A DNA stretch of 64,000 bases from contig JAVBXN010000024.1 of the NCBI GenBank assembly GCA_030824515.1, positions 56,073-120,072 of the forward strand, given 5' to 3'. Below the pieces are notes generated by a model, which was not told the origin of the DNA, searched no databases, and worked only from the letters and a program-made list of their open reading frames with translations. The position numbers and the translations under genes are program-made. The stretch's first letter is position 1. Every line of letters begins with the position of its first letter. This stretch comes from Pelobacter sp. GTDB lineage: Bacteria; Desulfobacterota; Desulfuromonadia; Geobacterales; Pseudopelobacteraceae. This document shows, piece after piece, positions 1 to 8,842 of the stretch.

Positions 1-899
1 CGGCCGTCAACACCGTTCCTTATCAGTACGCATGGGACACTACATCGGTAACCAACGGCCAGTACACCATTGCTGCCAAAGCGTTTGACGCGGCCGGCAA
101 CATAGGTATTTCAGCAGACAACATTGTAACGGTATTCAACGACACCAGCGCACCAACAGTTTCTATCCTGCTCCCGGCCAACAGCGGCACACTCAGCGGG
201 ACCCTAGCAATCAGTGCATCGGCAACTGACAACGTCGGAATCAGCAAGGTGGAGTTTTATCTGGACGGAATTCTCAAGGCAACCAGCAGCGGTGGTCTTT
301 ACGGATACCAGCTCGACACATTGACCATAACCAACGGAACCCACATTATATCGGCCAAGGCCTACGACGACGCCGGTAATATCGGCGTGTCAGCCGACAG
401 CATTGTGACCGTATTCAACGACACCATCGCACCGACGATTTCGATCCTGCTCCCGGCCAACAGCGGCACACTCAGTGGAAGCGTGTCAATCGGAGCAGCG
501 GCAACTGACAACGTCGGGATCAGCAAGGTGGAGTTCTATCTGGATGGAATTCTCAAGGCGACCAGCAGCGGCGGTCTTTACGGATACCAGCTCGACACAT
601 TGGCCATACCCGACGGCCCCCACAGCGTATCCGCCAGAGCCTACGACGCGGCCGGAAACATCGGGCTGTCCGGAGAAGTCCAGATCAGCGTGGCCAACCT
701 GCCTCCTCCGGTTTCGTTTACCATTGCCGACGCAATGCAGGCTCTTCAGATCGCAGTCGGAAGGATAACTCCGACGGACACTGAAAAGACACTGCTTGAT
801 GTAGCTCCCTACATCAACGGCAATTCAGTCCCGGACGGAAAGATCAACGTCAATGATGTAATAGTTATTCTTGCAAAGGTAACCGGGAAGATACTTTGA
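1..899 (+). CDS. Secreted Ig-like repeat protein with dockerin-like C-terminus (5' end outside window)
   Basis: The reading frame is open from the first in-frame codon (position 3) to the TGA at 897-899, so the N-terminus lies before the window. It encodes repeats of about 93 residues, each with VEFYLDG, a YDDAGN-type strand and APTISILLPANSG linkers, typical of bacterial Ig-like domains in extracellular proteins. The last ~60 residues (from FTIADAMQALQIAVG) end in PDGKINVNDVIVIL, which resembles the duplicated calcium-loop layout of dockerin or EF-hand modules at the C-termini of secreted Geobacter proteins. It probably works as a cell-surface or extracellular structural protein. It converges on the Crp/Fnr gene with only 4 bp between them. 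The exact ligand or partner cannot be told from this sequence. Confidence 0.8.
   Translation, partial: AVNTVPYQYAWDTTSVTNGQYTIAAKAFDAAGNIGISADNIVTVFNDTSAPTVSILLPANSGTLSGTLAISASATDNVGISKVEFYLDGILKATSSGGLYGYQLDTLTITNGTHIISAKAYDDAGNIGVSADSIVTVFNDTIAPTISILLPANSGTLSGSVSIGAAATDNVGISKVEFYLDGILKATSSGGLYGYQLDTLAIPDGPHSVSARAYDAAGNIGLSGEVQISVANLPPPVSFTIADAMQALQIAVGRITPTDTEKTLLDVAPYINGNSVPDGKINVNDVIVILAKVTGKIL
3..690 (+). repeat. Tandem 279-bp coding repeat
   Basis: The unit beginning at the VEFY codon at 249 recurs at 528, a period of exactly 279 bp (93 codons). A partial copy precedes it at 3-248 and a partial copy follows 528. Long stretches are nearly identical at DNA level, for example around 258-310 and 537-590, which points to recent duplication and makes this a likely site of copy-number change or assembly collapse. 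Confidence 0.85.
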
Positions 900-903
900 T
901 TGG

Positions 904-1617
904 TCAGGCAGCCCCCTTGAATCTGGCATAAAACGCCTTTGTCAGGAGTATGGTTTTACCTTCCAGGATCAGAATGGCAGCCTCTTTTTCCAACCGGCTC
1001 AACACTCTTGTAACTGTCTCACGCGCGACTGACGCATAGCTGGCCATCTGCTGATGCGTCAGTCGCACATTAATAAGCGATCCCCTGTCATCCGCAACCC
1101 CGTACAACTCATGCAGTCTGCTTAAAACCGCCATCACCCTCTGTTCAGCATTATCAAAACTGAGAATCTTTATCATTGCCCACGAATCACGCAGACGTTC
1201 ACAGAGGAGACCTAGAATCTTCTGCCTGACTTCCTCCTGGCTGAGCAGATGACGATCAAAGTCGTTCTTCGAAAGCAGTCCGATAACGGATTCTTCGTGT
1301 GCAATTACCGTCGCCGGAGCGGTTTTGCCGTCAAGAAGCGACATTTCTCCGAAAAACTCGTTTTTCTTGTGGATGGTGATGATCTGTTCGCGCCCCTCTT
1401 CATTCAGTTGTACAACCCGCACCTTGCCAGCATAAACAAGATACATGTAACTTGTTGTTTCTTCTTCAAAAAGAACCACCTGGTCCTTTGCATAACGTTT
1501 TTTTACGATTATCCGCTCCACTTCCGCAAGTGCTTCCGGTGTAAGCGTTGAAAAAAAGGGAACATATTTCAGAATATTCCCATTATGCCTCTGCTTCGGT
1601 TTTAAGCTGGCAAGCAT
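904..1617 (-). CDS. Crp/Fnr-family transcriptional regulator
   Basis: This 237-aa protein has an N-terminal cyclic-nucleotide-binding-type jelly roll (about 20-140, with FFGEMSLLDG) followed by a C-terminal winged helix (about 165-235) containing ETVTRVLSRLE, the Crp-type recognition helix. The ATG at 1617 is chosen because CAGGAGGGG lies just upstream; an in-frame ATG 11 codons earlier lacks such a site. The Arg-Ser pair that contacts cAMP phosphate in E. coli CRP is replaced here by Ala-Pro (KTAPATV). There is no FNR-type cysteine cluster. It therefore probably does not sense cAMP or use an iron-sulfur cluster, and its effector is unknown. It could be a redox, NO or carbon-monoxide type member, but nothing visible decides this. 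Confidence 0.9.
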   Translation of the reverse strand: MLASLKPKQRHNGNILKYVPFFSTLTPEALAEVERIIVKKRYAKDQVVLFEEETTSYMYLVYAGKVRVVQLNEEGREQIITIHKKNEFFGEMSLLDGKTAPATVIAHEESVIGLLSKNDFDRHLLSQEEVRQKILGLLCERLRDSWAMIKILSFDNAEQRVMAVLSRLHELYGVADDRGSLINVRLTHQQMASYASVARETVTRVLSRLEKEAAILILEGKTILLTKAFYARFKGAA

Positions 1618-1724
1618 GGTTCCCCTCCTGAAGTAGTAGTACCAGATCATTTATCGATTATAATACCACCAGTTCGATCAATTGCCGCAAATACAGCTGA
1701 TGCCCATGGTAACCCCGAAAGTTC

Positions 1725-4034
1725 CTACTTGATGATAATTTTATCCATGACAAGTGCACCATGCTCGATTGCGACCACCCCTCTGATGGCGCTGTAGCCG
1801 CTACTGACCGAATAACCGCTTTCGTAGCCTCCCTTGAGATCAACCGCTATCGATTTGTTCAACAACAGGTTTTCAATGAATTCCACATTTCTGGCCTGGA
1901 TGGTCCCGCCCACGCTCATGGCGGCATACGCATCATGGATAAACGTGTGATAGCTCAACAACTCCAGAATCCGCACCGGTTTTTCATAGTTAAAAGCAGC
2001 GCTAACCAGTTTGTTGTCATCCATTGTTACTGAACCGGTTTTATCGGTTCCGGTAACGTCACCGCTCCATCCGGCAAACACCGAGTAGATGTCGGGAGAA
2101 GCGGTGAGGGTTACCGGTGTATTGAATGTAAAGAGTGAACTGCAGGAACCGCTGGTGCAGGATATTCCAACAGGAGAGCTGGTTACATTCCCTCCCCCGT
2201 CGCCGGTAACAGTTGCTGTCAACTGCGGTTTGCGGGTTATCGTGAAATTGCTGACAACAGTGTTTCCCCCGGCCTCTTTGACTGTCAACGTGACGATGTT
2301 ATCGCCCCAGGCCAGATCGGTTATCGTATAGCTCCAGCTGCCTCCAGCGACCGTTGCCGGACCGTCCGATGCGGAAGTATCGGTAGCAACGGTGACAGTC
2401 GCTCCCACAGCAACAGTCCCGCCGATAACCTGAGTTGAGGAGTTGGTCGGAGTCGTAACCGGATTGAGAATCAGCGGCTGAACCGTGATCAATGTATCCG
2501 CCAGCGCATAATGCTCATCCTTGTTCCTGGCCACGACCCGGACTCCCACCGGACGTGGCAATGTGTGCGTACTGTAAAAATTGCTGTAGGTCGTGGGGAA
2601 TACCGTACCGGTAAAAACCCCGCTACCTGTGTTCGTCAACGGATTGGAATAGGTGAGCGGTTCGTAGACCTGACCGTAGGGGAATTCCCGTCCGTCCACC
2701 AGCGTATGGATCTGGACCGAAAGAATATTGTCAACACCCTTGGGATCGCTGACATGCACGCTAATGCTGACCGGGGTATTCTCTCCGAAAAGCAACTGCG
2801 ACTGACCGAAGCTGATCGAAGTGATGTCAGGCGCCGGTGCGCTGGTGGCCGGAGCCATGTCTATGCGATGGATATAGGAAGATGTGCCGGGGTCGCTGCT
2901 CATGTAGTAATAGCGGTTATCTGCGGTTATGTCGGTCAGGTTGCCGGCGCCGATGGAGGATGCTTCGGGGAAGCGGGTGGAGAAGGTGTCGCGCAGGTCT
3001 CCGGTGGCAATCACAGTCCGGGTGGAATTATAGCCGTTTGAACTCCACCTGGCGATGCTGCCGTCGGGGGAAATGGTCGGGAACTGCAGGAAGTCGAAAC
3101 CGCTGATCATTTGTGCCAGCAGGGTCTTATCGCCGGTGCCGAGATCAAGCAGATGCAGTTCAGGTAGTGCATTTACATCCTGATAGCTGTAAAGCGCCCG
3201 ACTGCCGTCGGCATTGATGATATGGCAGGTCTGCAGGCTGGTGGACGAATTGTCCCACAGATTATTGTGCCACTCGGAGGGGATTGGTTGAAGCGGAGAA
3301 CTCTGCCACATAACTTCGCGGTTGTCGTGCCAGTAATCAGGATAATAGGTGAGCAGGAGCTTGCCGCCATTGCGGGACGCGTCCAGGAACTGCAGATCGT
3401 AATCGGCTGTTTTTTCCGGAGTCAGCGACAGCACGTCCACCGCCGGGACAAGGACATTACTGCCGACTACGGTCGAACATAGGCCGTAATGGGAAACGAC
3501 CCCCTCGTTCCAGAAATGCTTCATATAAATGACTGTGCCGGCGCCGTTCAGGCTGTAGCTGCGTTTGCTGCCCAGCCAGAAACTGTCCGGTTTGTAGGCG
3601 GGATGACAGGCATAAGGTGGCGAAGTATCGAAGTAGTAGATGTTGCCGTTGCCATAATCCCAGAAAAACAGGCGGGAACCGTCGTCGTTGATCTGCAGCG
3701 TTCCGAAACCTACCCCGGCCGGCAGATTACCGGTCAGGTCCACCAGTCCGCTGCCGTCGGCGTTCATCACATAGATGTGCCTGTCGCTGTAAACATTCAA
3801 CTTCACAATGAATCCAACCTTGGAGCCATTAGCGCTGACGACGACATCGTGGGGATATCGTGAATAGGTTGTGTAGCCGGTCGGCCACCCCAGAACATCG
3901 CTTTCCTGGAGCACGCGGACCATGGTCTGCCTGTATTCGATCGGAGCGGAATAATCGGCCGCTCCAATGCCGGCTGTCAGTACATTCATGGCCATGACAA
4001 GACAAAAACAGAAGCCTGCGTTCAAGATACTCAT
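1725..4034 (-). CDS. Exported beta-propeller / Ig-like protein with conserved C-terminal module
   Basis: The 769-aa protein begins with a signal peptide (MSILNAGFCFCLVMAMNVL to GIGAADYSAP). Residues ~40-400 contain TolB/WD40-like propeller blades (VYVMNADGSG-type strands, ISPDGS). Next come Ig-like segments (~400-590) and a divergent InlB-type repeat (SSPVGISCTSGSC, FAGWSGDVTG). The last ~85 residues (DLKGGYESGY to VMDKIIIK) match the C-termini of the proteins encoded at 14897-20260 and 24321-26642. The ATG at 4034 is preceded by GGGAGGTTGCC. The role is not recognised; the layout indicates an extracellular or surface-attached protein. The gene stands alone, divergent from xerD. Confidence 0.85.
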   Translation of the reverse strand: MSILNAGFCFCLVMAMNVLTAGIGAADYSAPIEYRQTMVRVLQESDVLGWPTGYTTYSRYPHDVVVSANGSKVGFIVKLNVYSDRHIYVMNADGSGLVDLTGNLPAGVGFGTLQINDDGSRLFFWDYGNGNIYYFDTSPPYACHPAYKPDSFWLGSKRSYSLNGAGTVIYMKHFWNEGVVSHYGLCSTVVGSNVLVPAVDVLSLTPEKTADYDLQFLDASRNGGKLLLTYYPDYWHDNREVMWQSSPLQPIPSEWHNNLWDNSSTSLQTCHIINADGSRALYSYQDVNALPELHLLDLGTGDKTLLAQMISGFDFLQFPTISPDGSIARWSSNGYNSTRTVIATGDLRDTFSTRFPEASSIGAGNLTDITADNRYYYMSSDPGTSSYIHRIDMAPATSAPAPDITSISFGQSQLLFGENTPVSISVHVSDPKGVDNILSVQIHTLVDGREFPYGQVYEPLTYSNPLTNTGSGVFTGTVFPTTYSNFYSTHTLPRPVGVRVVARNKDEHYALADTLITVQPLILNPVTTPTNSSTQVIGGTVAVGATVTVATDTSASDGPATVAGGSWSYTITDLAWGDNIVTLTVKEAGGNTVVSNFTITRKPQLTATVTGDGGGNVTSSPVGISCTSGSCSSLFTFNTPVTLTASPDIYSVFAGWSGDVTGTDKTGSVTMDDNKLVSAAFNYEKPVRILELLSYHTFIHDAYAAMSVGGTIQARNVEFIENLLLNKSIAVDLKGGYESGYSVSSGYSAIRGVVAIEHGALVMDKIIIK

Positions 4035-4130
4035 GGCAACCTCCCTGGCAGATTGACGGACACCGGTCGCAATAATTTTCTTTAATATTAGAGCTGTTTC
4101 ATCGGCAAGTCAAGGGCTTACATTTCTAAC

Positions 4131-4157
4131 GCATGCACGGCATGTAGCGTGGCATGC
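4131..4157. promoter_or_regulatory. Imperfect inverted repeat, possible operator
   Basis: In the 283-bp divergent gap between the propeller protein and xerD, GCATGCACG and CGTGGCATGC form an imperfect palindrome with a further GCATG between them. No regulator can be assigned. The rest of the gap is AT-rich (a TATAAT hexamer at 4193-4198 has no well-spaced -35) and holds no gene. Confidence 0.25.
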
Positions 4158-4317
4158 AGTGACAAAAGCGTCTTATGCATGGGCTTGAAATATATAATCA
4201 GAGAAAAGTTTAGTTGATCATGGTATTATCGTCTCCCGCTTCAACATCCCGGACAGATTCCGTACGGCAAGACCTGATATTAAGCAGTTTGAAATACATC
4301 AGAAAGGATTGAATTCC

Positions 4318-5205
4318 TTGAACGACTATCTGGACCTGTTCATGAGCTATATGGCCGTTGAAAAAGGGCTATCGGACAACACGCGCAATGCTTACAGCCG
4401 GGATCTGGCACGCTATCTCGATTATCTTGAGAAGGAGGGCTTGCATGCTCTGGCGGAAGTGGGTTCGCTGAATGTGGCGTCTTTCATCGGCGACCTGAAA
4501 ACCAGGGGCATCGGCGCCCGCAGCCGTGCACGCTGCCTGTCGGCAATCCGCATGTTTCATAAATTCCTGATGGTCGAGAACTACGCTGACAACAACCCGG
4601 CCTCGATCATCGAGGCACCGCGATCTCTTAACAAACTGCCGCAATTTTTGACCGTCGCCGAGGTGGATGCCCTGCTTGCCTCGTGCAATGGCAAGCGCGC
4701 CGAGGATGTGCGCGACCTGGCTATGCTGGAACTGCTCTACGCCACCGGATTGCGGGTTTCCGAGCTGGTAAACCTGAAACTGCGCGAAGTCAACCTGCAG
4801 TCAGGCTATCTGATGACGGTCGGCAAGGGCAACAAGGAGCGACTGGTTCCGATCGGAGAATCGGCCTCCCGGCAGGTCTCGACATATCTCCTTGAAGTTC
4901 GACAACACCAGGATCCATTAGGTCGCAACACGTATCTCTTCCTGTCGCGACTGCGTGAAGCGATGAGCCGTCAGGCCTTCTGGAACATCATCAAAAAGAG
5001 GACTTTTGCGGCCGGTATCCGCAAGAACATCTCGCCACACACACTGCGTCACTCTTTTGCCACACATCTGCTGGAAAATGGCGCCGACCTGCGCAGCGTA
5101 CAGATCATGCTGGGACACGCCGACCTGGCCACCACCCAGATCTACACCCATGTCACCAGGGATCGGCTGAAACGGCTGCACCAACAGATTCACCCGCGCG
5201 GATGA
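4318..5205 (+). CDS. xerD: Site-specific tyrosine recombinase XerD
   Basis: This 295-aa protein would act with XerC to resolve chromosome dimers at dif during division. The N-terminal SAM-like core-binding domain (1-100) precedes the catalytic domain with the full set R146 (TGLRVSEL), K (GKGNKERL), H241xxR244 (HTLRHSF), H267 (LGHADL) and nucleophile Y276 (TTQIYTH). The ending RLKRLHQQIHPRG resembles XerD rather than XerC. The start is a TTG: the one at 4318 lies 10 bp from AAGGA, while the TTG at 4309 would sit against it. The gene leads a + strand housekeeping series. XerC is not in the window, so the C/D assignment rests on sequence flavour alone. Confidence 0.92.
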   Translation: MNDYLDLFMSYMAVEKGLSDNTRNAYSRDLARYLDYLEKEGLHALAEVGSLNVASFIGDLKTRGIGARSRARCLSAIRMFHKFLMVENYADNNPASIIEAPRSLNKLPQFLTVAEVDALLASCNGKRAEDVRDLAMLELLYATGLRVSELVNLKLREVNLQSGYLMTVGKGNKERLVPIGESASRQVSTYLLEVRQHQDPLGRNTYLFLSRLREAMSRQAFWNIIKKRTFAAGIRKNISPHTLRHSFATHLLENGADLRSVQIMLGHADLATTQIYTHVTRDRLKRLHQQIHPRG

Positions 5206-5324
5206 AGCCTTGTGATTCCAGTCGGCAGTGATACACAGTTCTATTGACACGTTACATTATATGGACTATATCTCTATATCTAAATCTATTTCAAACACTT
5301 ACACAGCATCCGGCACACTCGAAT

Positions 5325-7766
5325 ATGCCTGAACAATCAAGCAGCAACCACAATCAAAACACCCTGTCTTATTTGGGTAAACTCGGATCGAACCTCCTGG
5401 ATTCAATTATCAGGAGGTTTTCAAATCCGGAGACGGCACGCCGCAACCGCTTTATTCTGCTGGTTGCGACGGCGCTGTTGTTGACCCTGACAATTCTTCC
5501 CAGCCAGCACCTCTCAACTATCTCGTACAAAACTGGTGATATAGCCACCTCAGATATTCGCGCCACACAGGATCAGCTGGTCGAAGACCGGGCTCTGACC
5601 GAACAGCGCCGAAAAGAAGCCGGTAACGGCGCGGCGGTGGTCTACAACCTGAATGATCGCGTGCAAACAAATGTCTATGAGAAGCTGGAACAGGCTCTGG
5701 CGACGATCAAGGCCGAACGGACCAGACAGACCGAAATGAGTCCGGCCGACTGGCACAAACTGCTGCTGCCGATATTGGAGACCGAACTTAAAGGACCGGA
5801 AATCCAGGCCCTGGTCCGGATCAAGTCCAACAAAGCTTTCCTGACCAGTGCATCAACATTGTTGAATGACCTGTATAAACGCAGAATTGTTCTGGACGGC
5901 AAGGTATTTCAAAACGACGCCCGTCGCGGTGTCGAAATTGCCGACAACAATGGTCACACAATCGGGGGCGGTGACATAACCACCAGTTTCACCGACATCG
6001 GGGATGCCCGCAGGATCGTAGGCGAATGGCGCTACAACGGCCTTGGAGATGCTTCAGACAATCACCTGATATCAGAGATCATCTCCCGGATTCTGCTCCC
6101 CAATCTGTTCTATAACCGCGAAGCATCCGAGGCACGTGTCAAGACAGCCATGGAAACGGTGCGCCCGGTGCTCTTCAAGCTGCAGAAGGGTGAAATGATC
6201 GTCCGTGTCGGAGAGCGGATCACCCCGGAGCAGGCCCACAAGCTCCAGGCGATCTTCGGTGAGCAGCAGAGCGGAAACCGCCTGTTCACTGCAATCGGAA
6301 CCTTCTCACTGATCATCGTGCTGTTCTACTTCCCCTATCGCTTTGCCTGCAAGAACATCCGCAAGTTCAATCCCAGCAACAAGGATATTCTGATCATTTC
6401 ATTGCTTATCACCGGCAGCTTTCTCAGCTGCAAGACATCTCTGCTGATCAGCCACAACATAGGTCCGGTATTCCCATCGATCGAAACTACCAACTACTTC
6501 TATCTGTTCCCGTTTGCAGCCGGGGCGATGATTGTGCGGATATTCATCAACTCGGAAGTTGCGCTGGTATATTGCGCGGCGCTGGCTCCGCTTTTGGGCA
6601 TTATGTTCGAAAACAACATGCTGGTAGTGATCTACTCGCTGCTGGGAAGCATCGTCGGAGCACACGGTGTCCGGCACTGCACCAGTCGCGGCACTATTTA
6701 TGCCGCCGGACTGAAGGTTACGGTAGTAAACCTGGCCATGGCACTATCATTCCAGACATTCAACAACGCGATCTTCACCACCCAGACAGTTTACGTGGCT
6801 TTTTTTGCCGTACTGAGCGGCATCATCAGCGCCGGTCTGGTATCCGGGTTTGTCCCGGTGATCGAAACTCTCTTCCAGTACACTACCGACATCAAGCTGC
6901 TGGAACTGGCCAACCTGAACTCGCCGGTCCTGCGTGAACTGATGATCAAGGCTCCCGGCACCTATCACCACAGCGTGGTGGTCGGTAACCTGGTGGAAGC
7001 GGCCGCGGAATCGATCAACGCCAATCCGCTGCTGGCCAGGGTTGCGGCCTATTACCACGATATCGGCAAGGCGTCAAAAGCGCACTATTTCATCGAAAAC
7101 CAGGGCGGTGAAGAGAACCGTCACGACAAGCTGGCGCCGAGCATGAGCGCGCTGATCCTGATCTCCCACATCAAGGAAGGCGCCGAATTAGCCCGTGAGA
7201 AACGGATCGGCCAGCAGATCATCGACATCATCCGCCAGCACCACGGCACCGGGCTGATCAAGTTCTTTTATGAGCGGGCCAAGGCTCAGGCCGAAACAAA
7301 CGGCAACCAGGTCGATGAAAAAGATTTCCGCTATCCGGGCCCCAAACCGCAGACACGCGAGGCCGGGATCGTGATGCTGGCCGACTGTGTCGAAGCCGCC
7401 TCCCGCACTCTGGTCAACCCTACGCCGGACCGCATCCAGGGCATGGTCCAGAAACTCATAAACAATGTCTTTATCGACGGACAGTTGGACGAATGTGAAC
7501 TTACCCTGAAGAACCTGCACGAAATAGCCAAAAGCTTCAACCGCATACTGAACGGCATCTTCCACCATCGCATCGATTATCCGGACCCGGTCCACAAGGG
7601 AGGAGGGAGCGTTCGAAAAGTTGAGGCCAACGACACTATCAACCGCGAAAACGGAGATACCACCAATGCTGATACTGATGAACAACCGCCAGAAACGCCA
7701 TCGCTTCGAGAGCCGCCAGCTAAAAAAGGTAGCGGAGAGAATCTTAAGCGCCTTGGAATGTCCTGA
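5325..7766 (+). CDS. pgpH: 7TM-HD cyclic-di-AMP phosphodiesterase (PgpH/YqfF type)
   Basis: The 813-aa membrane protein has a TM near residues 45-65, a large extracytoplasmic 7TMR-HDED region (~70-300), about seven closely spaced TM helices (~315-560) and a cytoplasmic HD hydrolase domain (~575-780) with YHHS, YYHDIGK and the metal-binding His/Asp residues. Family members such as Listeria PgpH hydrolyse cyclic-di-AMP to pApA. The tail (~790-813) is polar and low-complexity. The ATG at 5325 gives a normal N-terminus (MPEQSSS), although no strong ribosome site precedes it; a TTG at 5244 in the same frame is less likely. The 3' end overlaps ybeY by about 100 bp. The yqfF-ybeY-dgkA order is conserved in many bacteria. 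Confidence 0.9.
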   Translation: MPEQSSSNHNQNTLSYLGKLGSNLLDSIIRRFSNPETARRNRFILLVATALLLTLTILPSQHLSTISYKTGDIATSDIRATQDQLVEDRALTEQRRKEAGNGAAVVYNLNDRVQTNVYEKLEQALATIKAERTRQTEMSPADWHKLLLPILETELKGPEIQALVRIKSNKAFLTSASTLLNDLYKRRIVLDGKVFQNDARRGVEIADNNGHTIGGGDITTSFTDIGDARRIVGEWRYNGLGDASDNHLISEIISRILLPNLFYNREASEARVKTAMETVRPVLFKLQKGEMIVRVGERITPEQAHKLQAIFGEQQSGNRLFTAIGTFSLIIVLFYFPYRFACKNIRKFNPSNKDILIISLLITGSFLSCKTSLLISHNIGPVFPSIETTNYFYLFPFAAGAMIVRIFINSEVALVYCAALAPLLGIMFENNMLVVIYSLLGSIVGAHGVRHCTSRGTIYAAGLKVTVVNLAMALSFQTFNNAIFTTQTVYVAFFAVLSGIISAGLVSGFVPVIETLFQYTTDIKLLELANLNSPVLRELMIKAPGTYHHSVVVGNLVEAAAESINANPLLARVAAYYHDIGKASKAHYFIENQGGEENRHDKLAPSMSALILISHIKEGAELAREKRIGQQIIDIIRQHHGTGLIKFFYERAKAQAETNGNQVDEKDFRYPGPKPQTREAGIVMLADCVEAASRTLVNPTPDRIQGMVQKLINNVFIDGQLDECELTLKNLHEIAKSFNRILNGIFHHRIDYPDPVHKGGGSVRKVEANDTINRENGDTTNADTDEQPPETPSLREPPAKKGSGENLKRLGMS

Positions 7767-8136
7767 CGGGACCGAACTGTCCATCTCGATTGTCGGCGAC
7801 CGTTCGATACGAATCATCAACCGCGAGTACTTGAACAAGGACCGTCCCACCAATGTGATTTCATTTTCACTACAGGAAGGGGACTGTTCCGGCATAAATC
7901 CGCTGTCCCTGGGGGACGTGGTTATTTCGGCCGATACCGCTTCCAGGGAAGCCGACGAAGGCGGGATCGAGTTCTTCGAACGACTTTCGTTTCTGCTCAT
8001 GCACGGCATTCTGCACCTGTGCGGTTATGACCATGAACGAAGCGGCGAGACTGAAGCCCAAAAAATGCACCAGAAGGAGCAGCAGCTATTCAGGATTCTG
8101 AAGAAGGAAGGGTTGTTAAGCCCGACCGGTTCATAG
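7666..8136 (+). CDS. ybeY: Endoribonuclease YbeY (rRNA maturation factor)
   Basis: This 156-aa single-domain protein carries the UPF0054 zinc motif HGILHLCGYDH (H3 site) near residues 110-120, preceded by RPTNVISFS. YbeY takes part in 16S rRNA 3'-end maturation and ribosome quality control. The ATG at 7666 is chosen because GGAGA lies 8 bp upstream and the family length is about 150 aa; this places the start inside the end of pgpH. An ATG 12 bp further on is also possible. The gene sits directly upstream of the kinase dgkA, the usual order. Confidence 0.93.
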   Translation: MLILMNNRQKRHRFESRQLKKVAERILSALECPDGTELSISIVGDRSIRIINREYLNKDRPTNVISFSLQEGDCSGINPLSLGDVVISADTASREADEGGIEFFERLSFLLMHGILHLCGYDHERSGETEAQKMHQKEQQLFRILKKEGLLSPTGS

Positions 8137-8192
8137 ATTCGGCCAACTGCGCCATCTCCGGCATTCTGCATGCCGCCCGCACCGAAAAGCAC

Positions 8193-8822
8193 ATGCGCAA
8201 TCACTTCGTTGCGGCATGCCTGATTCTGCTGCTGGCGCTTTTTTTGCGGGTGACTCCGCTGGAATTCGCGCTACTGGCCCTTTCGATCCTTTTCGTACTC
8301 TGCGCAGAGATGCTCAACACCGCCGTTGAAGCGGTTGTAGACCTGGTTTCACCCGAATTTCACCCCTTGGCCAAGGTTGCAAAAGACACCGCGGCCGGGG
8401 CGGTGCTGATAGCGGCCTGCGGCGCGGTGATCATGGGCTACCTGATCCTGGCCAAGTACGTACTGCCACACTACGGAAGGGTTCTCACAATGTTGGGCAC
8501 ACCATCGGATCTGGGCACACTGGTATCGGTACTGATCGTTATCATAGTAGTAATTATGCTCAAAAGCCTGAGCGGCACCGGCACCCCGCTTCACGGAGGC
8601 TTGCCCAGCGGCCATGCGGCGGTGGCCTTTTCGATCGCTACAGCGGTTTCTCTCAACACCGGGGATCCGCTGATTTCGCTGCTTTCTATCTCACTGGCCG
8701 CGATGGTCAGCCACTCGCGACTGCTGATGAGAATCCACAGTATGCGCGACGTGATTATCGGAGCGTGCGTCGGTAGCAGCATCACAACCGTCGTACTTTT
8801 GTTATTTAAGAAATTTGGTTAA
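8193..8822 (+). CDS. dgkA: DgkA-type lipid kinase fused to PAP2-type phosphatase domain (non-canonical start probable)
   Basis: Coordinates mark the first conventional ATG, but clear DgkA sequence continues upstream in frame (RFIDSANCAISGILHAARTE from 8127), equal to the essential first helix of the family. No ATG, GTG or TTG occurs between the in-frame stop at 8052 and 8193. An ATT at 8088, 8-9 bp after AAGGAG, is the best candidate initiator and would give about 244 aa. The first half has EMLNTAVEAVVD and KVAKDTAAGAVL, the diacylglycerol/undecaprenol kinase signature. The second half has LPSGHAA and SRLLMRIHSMRDV, the PAP2 phosphatase motifs, while the first PAP2 motif is degenerate (K-x6-TP in place of K-x6-RP). 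The enzyme may thus phosphorylate and dephosphorylate lipid alcohols. It lies between ybeY and corC. Confidence 0.85.
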   Translation: MRNHFVAACLILLLALFLRVTPLEFALLALSILFVLCAEMLNTAVEAVVDLVSPEFHPLAKVAKDTAAGAVLIAACGAVIMGYLILAKYVLPHYGRVLTMLGTPSDLGTLVSVLIVIIVVIMLKSLSGTGTPLHGGLPSGHAAVAFSIATAVSLNTGDPLISLLSISLAAMVSHSRLLMRIHSMRDVIIGACVGSSITTVVLLLFKKFG

Positions 8823-8842
8823 TTATCCAGGAGGAACCGGAA

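Noticed and set aside
249..806. CRISPR-like repetition
   Set aside because: The repeats are 279-bp coding units in frame, not short repeats with unique spacers.
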